A DNA stretch of 35,711 nt from contig CAKSEO010000028.1 in NCBI GenBank assembly GCA_934446565.1, forward strand, positions 1-35,711, in the 5' to 3' direction. Each line of letters begins with the position of its first letter. Position 1 is the first letter of the stretch. Both the position numbers and the translations under genes were made by a program. This document shows positions 7,889 through 15,022 of this stretch, one piece after another. The notes under the pieces are model-generated. The model worked only from the letters and a program-made list of their open reading frames with translations. It did not search any database and was not told where the DNA came from. The DNA comes from an uncultured Oscillospiraceae bacterium. GTDB taxonomy: Bacteria > Bacillota > Clostridia > Oscillospirales > Ruminococcaceae.

Positions 7889-7996
7889 AATTATCATTCC
7901 TTTCGTCATTCGGGCGCTTTCGCACCTCCCGGCGCACGCCGTCCGGGTACTCCTGCACCTTGTCGCTCCAAAGAAACTATATGGCACTGAAACGTA

Positions 7997-8557
7997 TTAC
8001 TTTACACGCTCCATGTACTCACCAGTTCTGGTGTCGATACGGATAACTTCGCCCTCGTTGATGAACAGCGGAACACGGATCTCAGCGCCGGTTTCCAGTG
8101 TAGCGGGCTTGGTAGCGTTAGTAGCTGTGTTGCCTGCGAAACCAGGGTCGGTCTGGGTGATTTGGAGCTCAACGAAGTTCGGAGGCTCTACGCCGAATAC
8201 CTTGCCCTTGTAGGACAGTACCTTACATACCATGTTCTCCTTAACGAACTTGAAGTTGTCGCCAACGTCGGAAGCGTTTACGGGGATATCCTCGTAGGTC
8301 TCGGAATCCATGAAGTGATAGAGCTCGCCGTCGGAGTAGGTGTATTCCATATCCTTTCTCTCAACGTAAGCGGTGGGGAACTTTGCGGTAGGATTGTAGG
8401 TCTTTTCTACAACGGAGCCGGTGATAACGTTTCTCACCTTTGTTCTTACGAACGCCGCACCCTTACCGGGCTTAACGTGCTGGAACTCGATGATCTGCAT
8501 TACGTTGCCGTCTTCCTCGAATGTCATGCCATTTCTGAAATCTCCTGCTGTGATCAT
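7997..8557 (-). CDS. efp: Translation elongation factor P
   Basis: EF-P enters the ribosomal E-site and relieves stalling at polyproline stretches. The 186-aa product has the three expected beta-barrel (KOW-like and two OB) domains. The conserved loop reads [14 protein letters not shown], with the tip lysine at position 32, the residue modified in many bacteria; the modifying enzyme is not in this window. The C-terminus [18 protein letters not shown] is the classic ending. The ATG at 8555-8557 has GGAGGT nine bases upstream. It has its own promoter (8670-8698) and a leader of about 105 bases that contains a 6-bp hairpin. The neighbouring aroQ-pepP-efp order is typical of Firmicutes. Confidence 0.97.
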   Translation of the reverse strand: MITAGDFRNGMTFEEDGNVMQIIEFQHVKPGKGAAFVRTKVRNVITGSVVEKTYNPTAKFPTAYVERKDMEYTYSDGELYHFMDSETYEDIPVNASDVGDNFKFVKENMVCKVLSYKGKVFGVEPPNFVELQITQTDPGFAGNTATNATKPATLETGAEIRVPLFINEGEVIRIDTRTGEYMERVK

Positions 8558-8589
8558 AGTAGGGAACCTCCAAATTTTATTAATTATTA

Positions 8590-8614
8590 CGGCGCTTTCT
8601 AGTTACCTGCGCCG
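8590..8614 (-). promoter_or_regulatory. Hairpin in the efp leader
   Basis: On the minus strand, CGGCGC (8609-8614) pairs with GCGCCG (8590-8595) around a 13-base loop, about 20 bases upstream of the efp ribosome binding site. It has no T-run after it, so it is not a terminator. Function unknown. Confidence 0.35.
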
Positions 8615-8669
8615 GTTATCCGGAGGACCCAGTTTCTGTAAAGCCCGTCCGTATAATTCTATCTCTATT

Positions 8670-8698
8670 ATTTTACCCTATTTCACGCGATTTTTCAA
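8670..8698 (-). promoter_or_regulatory. Sigma-A promoter of efp
   Basis: TTGAAA (8693-8698) and TAAAAT (8670-8675) are 17 bases apart on the minus strand. No hairpin with a T-run ends the upstream aminopeptidase gene, so efp may also receive read-through. Confidence 0.7.
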
Positions 8699-8724
8699 GC
8701 CCTTTTTCGAAAAAAATAGAAAAA

Positions 8725-9795
8725 TTATATGTGAATCAGGTTTTTTGTGGATTTCGTAAGGTTGTCACAGCCATTTTCTGTAACAACTACCATATCTTCT
8801 ATGCGCACACCGAATTTTCCGGAGATATACGCGCCGGGTTCGACCGTGACTATCATTCCGGGTTTCAGCATAGAACGGCTGCGCTGCGAAAGAGTAGGCT
8901 GCTCGTGTATCTCAAGCCCGACTCCGTGACCCAGACCGTGCCCGAAATACTTGTCGTAGCCTCCCCAAGCCGCGAGGGTCGCGCGCGCAACGCTGTCAAC
9001 GACCTTTCCGTTGATGCCGGGCTTGACCGCCTTGATGCCGTCAAGGTTCGCATAATAGACCGCGTTGTACAGCTTTTCCTGCTCCGGGGATACCGTCCCG
9101 ACTGCGAGTGTGCGGGTCATGTCGCTGTGGTAGCTGTCAACGACCGCGCCAAAATCCAGCGTCAGGAAGTCGCCCTCCTCTAGTTTCTTGTCGGTGGGTA
9201 CTGCGTGCGGCGACGCGGAATTCACGCCGGAGGCGGCGATGGTTTCAAACGAAAGGTCGTCCGCGCCGAGGTCCATCATGTAGTAATTCAGCAGCGCTGC
9301 GACCTGCTTTTCCGTCATGTCGCGGCGGATGTTGTCCACAAGGCGCTCGAAAGCCTTTTCGGCAATGCGCTGCGCCTTAACGATGAGCTGTACCTCCTCG
9401 TCGGTCTTGATGATACGCATGTCCCAGATGAAGTCGGAAAGCCACGCAGTCGCGTCAAGCTCCACGAAGTGCAGCTGCTCCTTGTAGGCAGCGTACTGGC
9501 TGAGCGTCATGTAGTCGCTCTCAAGGCTCAGGCGGCGGATATTGTGCTTTAACAGCAGCTCGGAAAGCTGAGTGCGCATGTCCTCCAGCAGTATCACGCG
9601 GCAGTCAGTAACGCGCTGCTTCGCCTTGTCGAAATAGCGGGAATCTATGATGAGGTAGCTCTGCTCCTTAGTCACGAGGATAACCCCCGCGGAAGATTTG
9701 AACCCGCAGAAATAACGCCTGCTGACGTCCGATGTGATGAGAGCGCCGCACTCGCTGCCCGCAAGCTTTGCCTGGAGCGTTTCGATGTTAGTCAT
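8725..9795 (-). CDS. Xaa-Pro aminopeptidase-like M24 metallopeptidase
   Basis: This 356-aa enzyme removes N-terminal residues before proline, or acts as a prolidase-like peptidase; the exact substrate class cannot be told apart here. An N-terminal creatinase-like domain (about 1-130) precedes the M24 pita-bread domain. The five metal ligands are visible: Asp in LTLDFGA, Asp in HSDMTRT, His in GHGLGHGVGLEIHE, Glu in VTVEPGAY and Glu in VRIEDM. The ATG at 9793-9795 follows AGGAGG by five bases and overlaps the aroQ stop codon by eight bases, so the two are coupled. No signal peptide is present, so it acts in the cytoplasm. Similar genes in Firmicutes are called pepP, papA or yqhT. Confidence 0.92.
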   Translation of the reverse strand: MTNIETLQAKLAGSECGALITSDVSRRYFCGFKSSAGVILVTKEQSYLIIDSRYFDKAKQRVTDCRVILLEDMRTQLSELLLKHNIRRLSLESDYMTLSQYAAYKEQLHFVELDATAWLSDFIWDMRIIKTDEEVQLIVKAQRIAEKAFERLVDNIRRDMTEKQVAALLNYYMMDLGADDLSFETIAASGVNSASPHAVPTDKKLEEGDFLTLDFGAVVDSYHSDMTRTLAVGTVSPEQEKLYNAVYYANLDGIKAVKPGINGKVVDSVARATLAAWGGYDKYFGHGLGHGVGLEIHEQPTLSQRSRSMLKPGMIVTVEPGAYISGKFGVRIEDMVVVTENGCDNLTKSTKNLIHI

Positions 9796-10234
9796 TGCCG
9801 CCTCCTAATATGTGGTCGAGAGCGTAAAGTCCCAGCGTGTAGCTGTAGCTGCCGAAGCCCGCGATAGTACCCTTGCATACGGGCGCAATAACGGAATTCT
9901 TGCGGAATTCGTCGCGGCTGTTCACGTTGGAGAGGTGCACCTCGATGACCGGGATACGGATAGCCACGATAGCGTCGCGGATGGCGTAGCTGTAATGCGT
10001 GTAGGCTCCCGCGTTGAGGATGACTCCCGCGCAGTCCAGGCGGGATTCGTGCAGGCGGTCAATGAGCCCGCCCTCGGAATTGCTCTGGAAGAAAACCGGC
10101 TCGTAGCCCAGCTTGCACGCCTTTTCATCGAGGTCGTCGTTTATCGTGTTGAGAGTTTCGTTTCCGTAGATGTTCGGTTCACGCTCGCCCAGCAGGTTGA
10201 GATTGGGACCGTTCATGATAAGTATTTTCTTCAT
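9788..10234 (-). CDS. aroQ: Type II 3-dehydroquinate dehydratase
   Basis: This 148-aa dodecameric enzyme converts 3-dehydroquinate to 3-dehydroshikimate in the shikimate pathway. The family N-terminus MKKILIMNGPNLNLLGEREPNIYG holds the catalytic Arg and the flexible-loop Tyr; ILNAGAYTHYSYAIRDA and VIEVHLSNVNSRDEFR hold the conserved Asn and the His active-site residues. The length is normal for the class. The ATG at 10232-10234 follows GGAGG, 18 bases downstream of the TIM barrel gene, and its stop overlaps the aminopeptidase start. Confidence 0.96.
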   Translation of the reverse strand: MKKILIMNGPNLNLLGEREPNIYGNETLNTINDDLDEKACKLGYEPVFFQSNSEGGLIDRLHESRLDCAGVILNAGAYTHYSYAIRDAIVAIRIPVIEVHLSNVNSRDEFRKNSVIAPVCKGTIAGFGSYSYTLGLYALDHILGGGND

Positions 10235-10252
10235 TGTAAACCTCCTGTCAGC

Positions 10253-11095
10253 TCAAAGGCTCTCGTAGTAGCGCTTCATCTCCGCAGCGTCCTCCGCCTG
10301 TGTCCCGGCGGATTCGCAGATTATCGACGGAGTCATGCCGCGCTGCTTTATCTCCTGCATGAGGGGCTGGTACTCCGGACCGAACTGGGTGTCCTGGAAC
10401 GTCAGGTGTCGTTTCTCGCCGCCGGCTGTGAACTCGATACGGCTGAAGTGGATATGCATGCCGTTAAGGCGCTCTGTTCCCAGCTTATCCGCGATGAGGT
10501 CGAGCATCTTCGCGTAATCCTCGCGGCAGGTTATCCCGCCGTGGGTCCGGGCGTAGAGGTGCCCGAAATCCACCGTCGGCAGGAATCGCTCGTCAACTCC
10601 GCACAGTTCGAGCACCTCCTCAAGCGTGCCCAGCTGGTTCACCTTGCCCATGGTTTCCGGGCAGATGATTATTTCGGACAGTCCCTCGGAGTCAAGGCGC
10701 TCCTGCGCTCTTTTCAGCGTGTCCTTTGCAAGCTCGGTCGCCTGCTCTCGGGTCATTTTGGAGCAGCTTCCGCTATGGACTACGATCTTCCTCGCGCCAA
10801 CGGAATGCGCCGCCTGCGCCGACTGGAGGATGTACTCCACGCTCTTGAGCCGCGTTTCCTCCTCCACCGAGGACAGCGAGATGAAATACGGCGCGTGCAG
10901 CGTGACGTAGATCCCGTGCTCCTTTGCAAGCCCGGGAAGCAGCGCCGGGGTCTTTTCCGCTAGGCGGACTCCCCTGCCGCACTCTATCTCGTAGCCGTTC
11001 AGCCCCAGTCCCGCAAGGTACTCAGGGAGCTGCTCGGGGAACTTGCGCTTGCTCCAGCTCTCGCCGTTTCCGCCCGGTCCGAATGTGATCTCCAT
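10253..11095 (-). CDS. Endonuclease IV-like TIM barrel protein
   Basis: This 280-aa protein belongs to the AP-endonuclease-2/xylose isomerase-like superfamily and resembles deoxyribonuclease IV: YVTLHAPYFISLSS (residues about 63-76), KIVVHSGSCSKM, ICPETMGK, PTVDFGHLYAR and HIHFSRIEF supply the His, Glu and Asp metal ligands expected of a trinuclear zinc site. Endonuclease IV cuts abasic sites in DNA repair. The gene sits between yqeG and aroQ, and its start overlaps the yqeG stop (TAATG), so it is co-expressed with them. Nuclease activity is likely from the ligand set but not proven; it could instead act on a small sugar. Confidence 0.78.
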   Translation of the reverse strand: MEITFGPGGNGESWSKRKFPEQLPEYLAGLGLNGYEIECGRGVRLAEKTPALLPGLAKEHGIYVTLHAPYFISLSSVEEETRLKSVEYILQSAQAAHSVGARKIVVHSGSCSKMTREQATELAKDTLKRAQERLDSEGLSEIIICPETMGKVNQLGTLEEVLELCGVDERFLPTVDFGHLYARTHGGITCREDYAKMLDLIADKLGTERLNGMHIHFSRIEFTAGGEKRHLTFQDTQFGPEYQPLMQEIKQRGMTPSIICESAGTQAEDAAEMKRYYESL

Positions 11096-11595
11096 TATTT
11101 TTCCTCCAGCTTAGAATAATCCCTGTGGAACACCATGCTCTCCACCCTGCGCTTGAGCCTGAAAGTCCAGGTCTTTTCAAGGTGGAACGGCTCCACAAGC
11201 ACGGTGCGTATCCCCGCGAGGTTGCCCGCCATCACGTCGGTGAATATCTGGTCGCCGACGACCAGCGTTTCCTTTTTTGTGACGCCCATCGCCTTTACTG
11301 CGCGGTTCACGCCGAATGTCAACGGCTTTGCACCGTTGGCGGTGAACTCCAGACCCAGTATCGCGGCGAGCGGCGCTACGCGCTTGTTGGTGTTGTTTGA
11401 CACCACGCGCATTTTGACGCCCAGTGCGCGCATCTTGTCCAGCCACTCATCGACGCCTGCCTCGGCGGCGGGGTTTCCGTGCATGGACAGAGTGTTGTCC
11501 ATGTCGAGAACGAGCGCCTTAACGCCGTGCTCGGTCAGGAACGTCTCGTCTATCTGTAGTACGCTTTTCAGCCAGAATGTCGGCTTAAACAGCAT
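11095..11595 (-). CDS. yqeG: YqeG-family HAD phosphatase
   Basis: This 166-aa HAD-superfamily class IIIA phosphatase shows all motifs: DMDNTL at 31-36 (nucleophile Asp31 and Asp33), VVSNNTNK at 64-71, the motif III lysine in ANGAKP near 90 and GDQIFTD at 114-120. The close relative in plants and some bacteria is a phosphatidylglycerophosphate phosphatase (PGP1/Gep4-like), so a role in phosphatidylglycerol synthesis is possible, but the bacterial role is not settled. The ATG at 11593-11595 has CGGAGGAAG upstream. It is the first gene of the group yqeG-TIM barrel-aroQ-pepP; only a weak promoter candidate is visible upstream. Confidence 0.9.
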   Translation of the reverse strand: MLFKPTFWLKSVLQIDETFLTEHGVKALVLDMDNTLSMHGNPAAEAGVDEWLDKMRALGVKMRVVSNNTNKRVAPLAAILGLEFTANGAKPLTFGVNRAVKAMGVTKKETLVVGDQIFTDVMAGNLAGIRTVLVEPFHLEKTWTFRLKRRVESMVFHRDYSKLEEK

Positions 11596-11659
11596 CGGCT
11601 TCCTCCGTTCTGGTTACAGGAAACACCGTCCGGCAATAATCGAGCGATGTCACCCTGGA

Positions 11660-11690
11660 TAACAATTAAACCGGACAGAAACTGCCCGGT
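11660..11690 (-). terminator. Terminator of rpsU
   Basis: ACCGGGCAG-TTT-CTGTCCGGT (stem 11670-11690, nine pairs with one G-U) is followed on the minus strand by TTTAATTGTT. It is 41 bases past the rpsU stop codon and upstream of yqeG. Confidence 0.8.
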
Positions 11691-11730
11691 CTAACCGTTG
11701 ATTTTTAAGTAGCAATCAAGCTCCGTAAAA

Positions 11731-11904
11731 TCAGAACTTACGCTTGCGAGCAGCTTCGGACTTCTTTTTACGTTTTACCGAAGGCTTTTCGTAATGCTCT
11801 CTTTTACGAACTTCAGCAAGAACGCCGTCCCTTGCGCATGAACGCTTGAAACGCTTGAGCGCGGTATCAAGAGATTCATTTTTGCCAAGACGAATTTCTG
11901 CCAT
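11731..11904 (-). CDS. rpsU: 30S ribosomal protein S21
   Basis: The 57-residue product begins [19 protein letters not shown] and ends [10 protein letters not shown], with the typical [28 protein letters not shown] between. S21 is a small basic protein of the 30S subunit that helps recognise the Shine-Dalgarno sequence. Length and composition (extremely Lys/Arg-rich C-terminus) are normal. The ATG at 11902-11904 follows AAAGGGAGGGAAA. It is a single-gene unit with a fully consensus promoter and its own terminator, consistent with very high expression. Confidence 0.98.
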   Translation of the reverse strand: MAEIRLGKNESLDTALKRFKRSCARDGVLAEVRKREHYEKPSVKRKKKSEAARKRKF

Positions 11905-11979
11905 CTATATTTCCCTCCCTTTGCCACAAGGCATAGGTTATCTACATTTTATAGTAGTTATACAAAAAGTATATAAATA

Positions 11980-12008
11980 ATTATATCGCAAAGACCTCGT
12001 TTTGTCAA
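11980..12008 (-). promoter_or_regulatory. Strong consensus sigma-A promoter of rpsU
   Basis: Perfect TTGACA (12003-12008) and TATAAT (11980-11985) with 17 bases between, on the minus strand. The leader of about 70 bases includes a small TGCC-TTGT-GGCA hairpin just before the ribosome binding site. Confidence 0.92.
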
Positions 12009-12018
12009 GCAGTTATCA

Positions 12019-12039
12019 GAAATTTTCTTAGAAAATTTC
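12019..12039 (-). terminator. AT-rich inverted repeat after rsfS
   Basis: GAAATTTTC-TTA-GAAAATTTC is a perfect 9-bp inverted repeat about 55 bases downstream of rsfS and just upstream of the rpsU promoter. It lacks a clear T-run, so it may be a weak operon terminator or a promoter-proximal site; a competing CAGAAAT/ATTTCTG pairing overlaps it. Confidence 0.4.
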
Positions 12040-12093
12040 ATTTTCGTCATTTCTGACAAATGCGAGAACAAATTTTGGGCGTTTTGCGGTAAA

Positions 12094-12450
12094 TCATTCC
12101 TTGACGATACCGGAGATATCCACCGGCGTGCCGTCCGCCCAGAGGCGCTCGAGCTGGTAGAAATCGCGGGTTTCCTCGAGGAAAACGTGGACGATGATGT
12201 CGTAGTAGTCCAGCACAATCCACTCCTTGCTCTGGTAGCCCTCGATTCCCTTGGGCTTCACGCCCTTTTCGCCGAGCTGGTATTCGACCTCGTCTGCGAG
12301 CGCCTTTACCTGCGTGGTGCTGGACGCGGACGCTATAACGAAATAGTTCGCAAGGATAGTGAGATCCTCGACCTTCAGCGCGGTGATGTTCTTTGCCTTC
12401 TTGGAATCAAGCGCCTTTACTGCTATTTCCAGTTCTTCTCTGTCTGTCAT
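12094..12450 (-). CDS. rsfS: Ribosome silencing factor RsfS
   Basis: RsfS (Iojap/YbeB family) binds ribosomal protein L14 on the 50S subunit and blocks subunit joining under poor nutrition. The 118-aa product shows the family pattern: KKAKNITALKVEDLTILANYFVIASASSTTQVKALADEVE, GYQSKEWIVLDYYDIIVHVFLEETRDFYQLERLWADG, and a short tail. The ATG overlaps the yqeK stop codon (ATGA, 12447-12450) with CAAGGAG upstream, so translation is coupled. It is the last gene of the long topA-rsfS run. Confidence 0.96.
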   Translation of the reverse strand: MTDREELEIAVKALDSKKAKNITALKVEDLTILANYFVIASASSTTQVKALADEVEYQLGEKGVKPKGIEGYQSKEWIVLDYYDIIVHVFLEETRDFYQLERLWADGTPVDISGIVKE

Positions 12451-13040
12451 AAACTCTCCTTGTTCTTGTTGTATTTCAGGTAATAATTGTAAGCTTCAAA
12501 GGTATATCTCGGGAGGTGTCCGCACTTCTTGCAGACGTCCTGTATGTTGTAGATGAGCGCCACGGACATCGCCTTGTCGAGGTCGTCGCGGCATATCTTC
12601 CGGAACTTGTCCACGTCCTTATAGCTGCGCTCCTCGGATATCATGTCCCCGAGGTAGACTATCTTCTCCAGCTTCGTCATCTTCGCGCAGCCTATCGTGT
12701 GGAAGCGTATCCCGGCAAGGATCTCCTCGTCGGTTATCCCCAGCCTGTCCCGGACGTACGCCGCGCCCGCGACCGCGTGCCACAGCGCCGGAGTGTCTAT
12801 CTCCGCCGGGTCGGGGGACATTCCGCTGTCGATGGTCATCTGCCGCTGGCGGTCGGGAAGGTCCTCCTTCATGACGTCATGCAGCAGTCCCGCGAGGTAG
12901 CAGCGCTTCTTGTCCGCGCCGAATCTCTCCGCGAGGTCATAGCACGCCTCGGCTACGTTCATGCTGTGGGTGAAACGCTTCTTCGAAAGGCGTCCCCTTA
13001 TCAGCTCCTCGTACTCGTCAAATTCCTTATATCTGCTCAA
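12447..13040 (-). CDS. yqeK: YqeK-type HD hydrolase (Ap4A hydrolase, symmetrical)
   Basis: This 197-aa HD-domain metalloenzyme cleaves diadenosine tetraphosphate to two ADP in its characterised relatives. The HD signature is in order: RFTHSMNVAEACYDLAERFG (about 22-41), LAGLLHDVMKEDL (about 49-61), LWHAVAGA, and IRFHTIG near 110-117, followed by KIVYLGDMISEERSY. The start codon is TTG at 13038-13040, eight bases after GGAGGG. It is encoded between nadD and rsfS as in B. subtilis, here with one extra gene between it and nadD. Confidence 0.92.
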   Translation of the reverse strand: MSRYKEFDEYEELIRGRLSKKRFTHSMNVAEACYDLAERFGADKKRCYLAGLLHDVMKEDLPDRQRQMTIDSGMSPDPAEIDTPALWHAVAGAAYVRDRLGITDEEILAGIRFHTIGCAKMTKLEKIVYLGDMISEERSYKDVDKFRKICRDDLDKAMSVALIYNIQDVCKKCGHLPRYTFEAYNYYLKYNKNKESL

Positions 13041-13063
13041 ACCGGGTTCCCTCCGAAGTATAA

Positions 13064-13417
13064 TTATGGTTCTTTCCAGAAGCCGCCTCTGAAGAAGTTC
13101 TCATTGCCAAGCGGCTTTGCGGTCAGCCGGAACATCACGCAGCCGTCCGGGCATACGATGGTCTTGCCGTACCTGCTGTCGCCGCCGAGGTTTTCGAGGT
13201 CGCCGCCGCTGCGGACCGCCTCCATCAGCGGATACAGCAGCATCATAGTCTTGCTGCAAATGCCGTATCCGTCGGCGTTGACCGGACAGCCGTAGGTGCA
13301 GCGGTAGGTATCGCCGACCTCCTCGCCGTTGCGGCAGAGGTGCTCGGTATGGTCGCCGCGGAGATATCCCACTACCTCCACCTGGAATTCGTACTCCTCA
13401 TCGTACCACTTCTTCAT
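13064..13417 (-). CDS. TIGR04076-like small cysteine-rich protein
   Basis: The 117-aa product resembles the small clostridial TIGR04076 family of unknown function, judged by an N-terminal VEVVGYLRGDH strand, a mid-region C-x-Y-G-C-P-V, a hydrophobic KTMMLLYPLMEAVRSGG helix and an ending TIVCPDGCVMFRLTAKP. Four to five cysteines suggest a metal or redox site, but no classical zinc ribbon is formed. No signal peptide or membrane helix is seen. The ATG at 13415-13417 has AGGTG upstream, six bases after the nadD stop codon, so it is co-transcribed with nadD and yqeK. Its position inside the usually adjacent nadD-yqeK pair is unusual. Confidence 0.6.
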   Translation of the reverse strand: MKKWYDEEYEFQVEVVGYLRGDHTEHLCRNGEEVGDTYRCTYGCPVNADGYGICSKTMMLLYPLMEAVRSGGDLENLGGDSRYGKTIVCPDGCVMFRLTAKPLGNENFFRGGFWKEP

Positions 13418-13423
13418 GTCAAG

Positions 13424-14020
13424 TCACCTGTAAAGTCCCTTTTCGCTGATGTAATCCGCAACGCCCTGCGGGACCATACCGGAAATATCCGCGCCCTGCG
13501 CCGCGGCGTTCCTGACCTCGGTGGAGGACATCTCTATCGCCTGGGTAGGGAGCACCTTTATGCGCCCAAGCTCGTTGGCGTACTCCATCATGTCTGCAAG
13601 GCTGTCGCCGTCACGGGCTGCCGCGCAGACCTTAGTTTCCTTGAGCAGCGACTCGTACTTGTACCACTTGTCAAAGCTGAACAGCATATCCCCGCCGATG
13701 AGCAGGAAGAACTGCTCGTCCGGGTACAGCTCCTTCAGCGCGCGGACGGTGTTTATCGAATAGCTCGTCCCGCCCAGCCTTACCTCGATGTCGCTCACCT
13801 CCGCGCCGGGGATGTGACCGAACGCGCGGCGGCACATCTCCGCCCTGTCCTCATACGGAGCGAGGTCGGTGTGCTTGTGCGGCGAAACGAACGTCGGGAT
13901 TATCAGCAGACGGCGCAGCTTGAGCTGCTTTACAGCCTCCTCGGCAAGGCGGACATGCCCGTTGTGTACGGGGTTGAACGCTCCGCCGAAAATGCCGGTC
14001 TTTTTAACGTTGTCACTCAA
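13424..14020 (-). CDS. nadD: Nicotinate-nucleotide adenylyltransferase
   Basis: NadD transfers AMP from ATP to nicotinate mononucleotide to make deamido-NAD. The 198-aa product has the nucleotidyltransferase motif GGAFNPVHNGH (12-22), PTFVSPHK near 42-49, FFLLIGGDMLFSFDKWYKYE and the C-terminal MSSTEVRNA (the ISSTxIR motif). The start codon is TTG at 14018-14020, overlapping the yhbY stop codon by eight bases; no other start lies before the motif, so coupling to yhbY is likely. Confidence 0.95.
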   Translation of the reverse strand: MSDNVKKTGIFGGAFNPVHNGHVRLAEEAVKQLKLRRLLIIPTFVSPHKHTDLAPYEDRAEMCRRAFGHIPGAEVSDIEVRLGGTSYSINTVRALKELYPDEQFFLLIGGDMLFSFDKWYKYESLLKETKVCAAARDGDSLADMMEYANELGRIKVLPTQAIEMSSTEVRNAAAQGADISGMVPQGVADYISEKGLYR

Positions 14021-14309
14021 GCTCGATCACCCGCTTCTTGGGATCCTTGTTGCGGCGGTAAAGCACGAACTTCCTGCCGATGACCTGCACCACCTCGGAC
14101 TTTGTGAGCTCCGCAATCTGGTCTGCGGCTTCACGGGCGGTGAACTCGCAGTTCTCCTGCACGCCCACCTTGATGAGCTCGCGGCAGTTGAGAACGTCGT
14201 CAAGCTGCTTCACAAGCTCGTCGCCTATTCCCAGCTTTCCAACGAAAAATATAGTATTGTAGCTCTGCGCGATGGAACGCAGATGTGCTCTCTGTTTACT
14301 TGTCAGCAT
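14013..14309 (-). CDS. yhbY: Ribosome assembly RNA-binding protein YhbY
   Basis: This 98-aa CRM-domain protein binds RNA and is linked to 50S ribosome assembly. The family pattern MLTSKQRAHLRSIAQS, FFVGKLGIGDELVKQLDDVLNCRELIKVGVQEN (with a GxxG-like loop), and VVQVIGRKFVLYRRNKD is clear. The ATG overlaps the upstream rdgB stop codon by one base (TAATG), with AAGGAGA upstream; its stop overlaps the nadD start. Length is typical. Confidence 0.94.
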   Translation of the reverse strand: MLTSKQRAHLRSIAQSYNTIFFVGKLGIGDELVKQLDDVLNCRELIKVGVQENCEFTAREAADQIAELTKSEVVQVIGRKFVLYRRNKDPKKRVIELE

Positions 14310-14956
14310 TAACTGAATTTCTCCTTTAATATCTTTGCAAGCTCCTCGAACGCCTTGGCGCGGTGGCTTATCCTGTTTTTCTCGTCCTGGTCGAGCTCCG
14401 CCATGCTGTGATCCTCGTCAACCATGAAGATGGGATCGTAGCCGAAGCCCTTTTCGCCGACCATCTCATCGCCTATGTACCCCTCAACGGTACCGTTTAC
14501 GGAGTACTCATCGTCCTCGGCGTAGATGAAATAGATCGAGCATACGAAGCGCGCCTCCCTGAGCGGTCTGGACACGCCGTGCATCTCCTCAAGTACCTTT
14601 TCGCAAAGCTCCTTGTCGGTAGCGCCCTCGCCGGCATAGCGCGCGGAATAGATACCCGGTGCGCCGTTGAGGAAGTCTATCTCAAGTCCGCTGTCGTCTG
14701 CGATGGTAGGGAGCTTTGTTGCCTCGAAAACTGCGCGCGCTTTGATGTGCGCGTTCTCCTCGAAGGTATCGCCGTCCTCTACGATCTCGTCTGTGAAGCC
14801 TGCCTCCCGCATTGATACAACGTCGAAACCGAACGGCTCAAGGAGCTTTCTGAACTCCTTTATCTTGCCCTGGTTGTTGGACGCGATTATCAATTTCTGT
14901 CGGACAGGCGACGAGGCGGCAGGTTTTTCTTCGCCCGATTTGTGAAGATGTTTCAT
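14309..14956 (-). CDS. rdgB: XTP/dITP diphosphatase
   Basis: This Ham1/RdgB family enzyme hydrolyses non-canonical purine triphosphates (dITP, XTP) to monophosphates, keeping them out of nucleic acids. Family motifs are IIASNNQGKIKEFRKLL (about 23-39), FEENAHIKARA, ADDSGLEIDFLNGAPGIYSARYAGEG, GEKGFGYDPIF and SHRAKAFEELAKIL. The 215-aa product has about 20 extra residues at the N-terminus (MKHLHKSGEEKPAASSPVRQ) compared with the usual start near the substrate-binding strand; no internal ATG precedes the motif, and the upstream ATG has GGAAAGGA before it, so the extension seems real. It is encoded 66 bases after ftsY. Confidence 0.95.
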   Translation of the reverse strand: MKHLHKSGEEKPAASSPVRQKLIIASNNQGKIKEFRKLLEPFGFDVVSMREAGFTDEIVEDGDTFEENAHIKARAVFEATKLPTIADDSGLEIDFLNGAPGIYSARYAGEGATDKELCEKVLEEMHGVSRPLREARFVCSIYFIYAEDDEYSVNGTVEGYIGDEMVGEKGFGYDPIFMVDEDHSMAELDQDEKNRISHRAKAFEELAKILKEKFS

Positions 14957-15022
14957 AAAAAATCCTTTCCATTTTGCTGCACCACTGAGGTGCTTTATTA
15001 TACCCTTTATGGGGATATTTTC

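Noticed and set aside
7889..7987. Extended N-terminus of the CD1247-like protein
   Set aside because: The extra residues are Arg/Cys/Ser-rich, unlike the family, and the internal ATG has a good ribosome binding site.
9812..10963. 383-aa plus-strand open frame
   Set aside because: It covers aroQ and the TIM barrel gene on the opposite strand, whose identities are certain; no start signals are visible.
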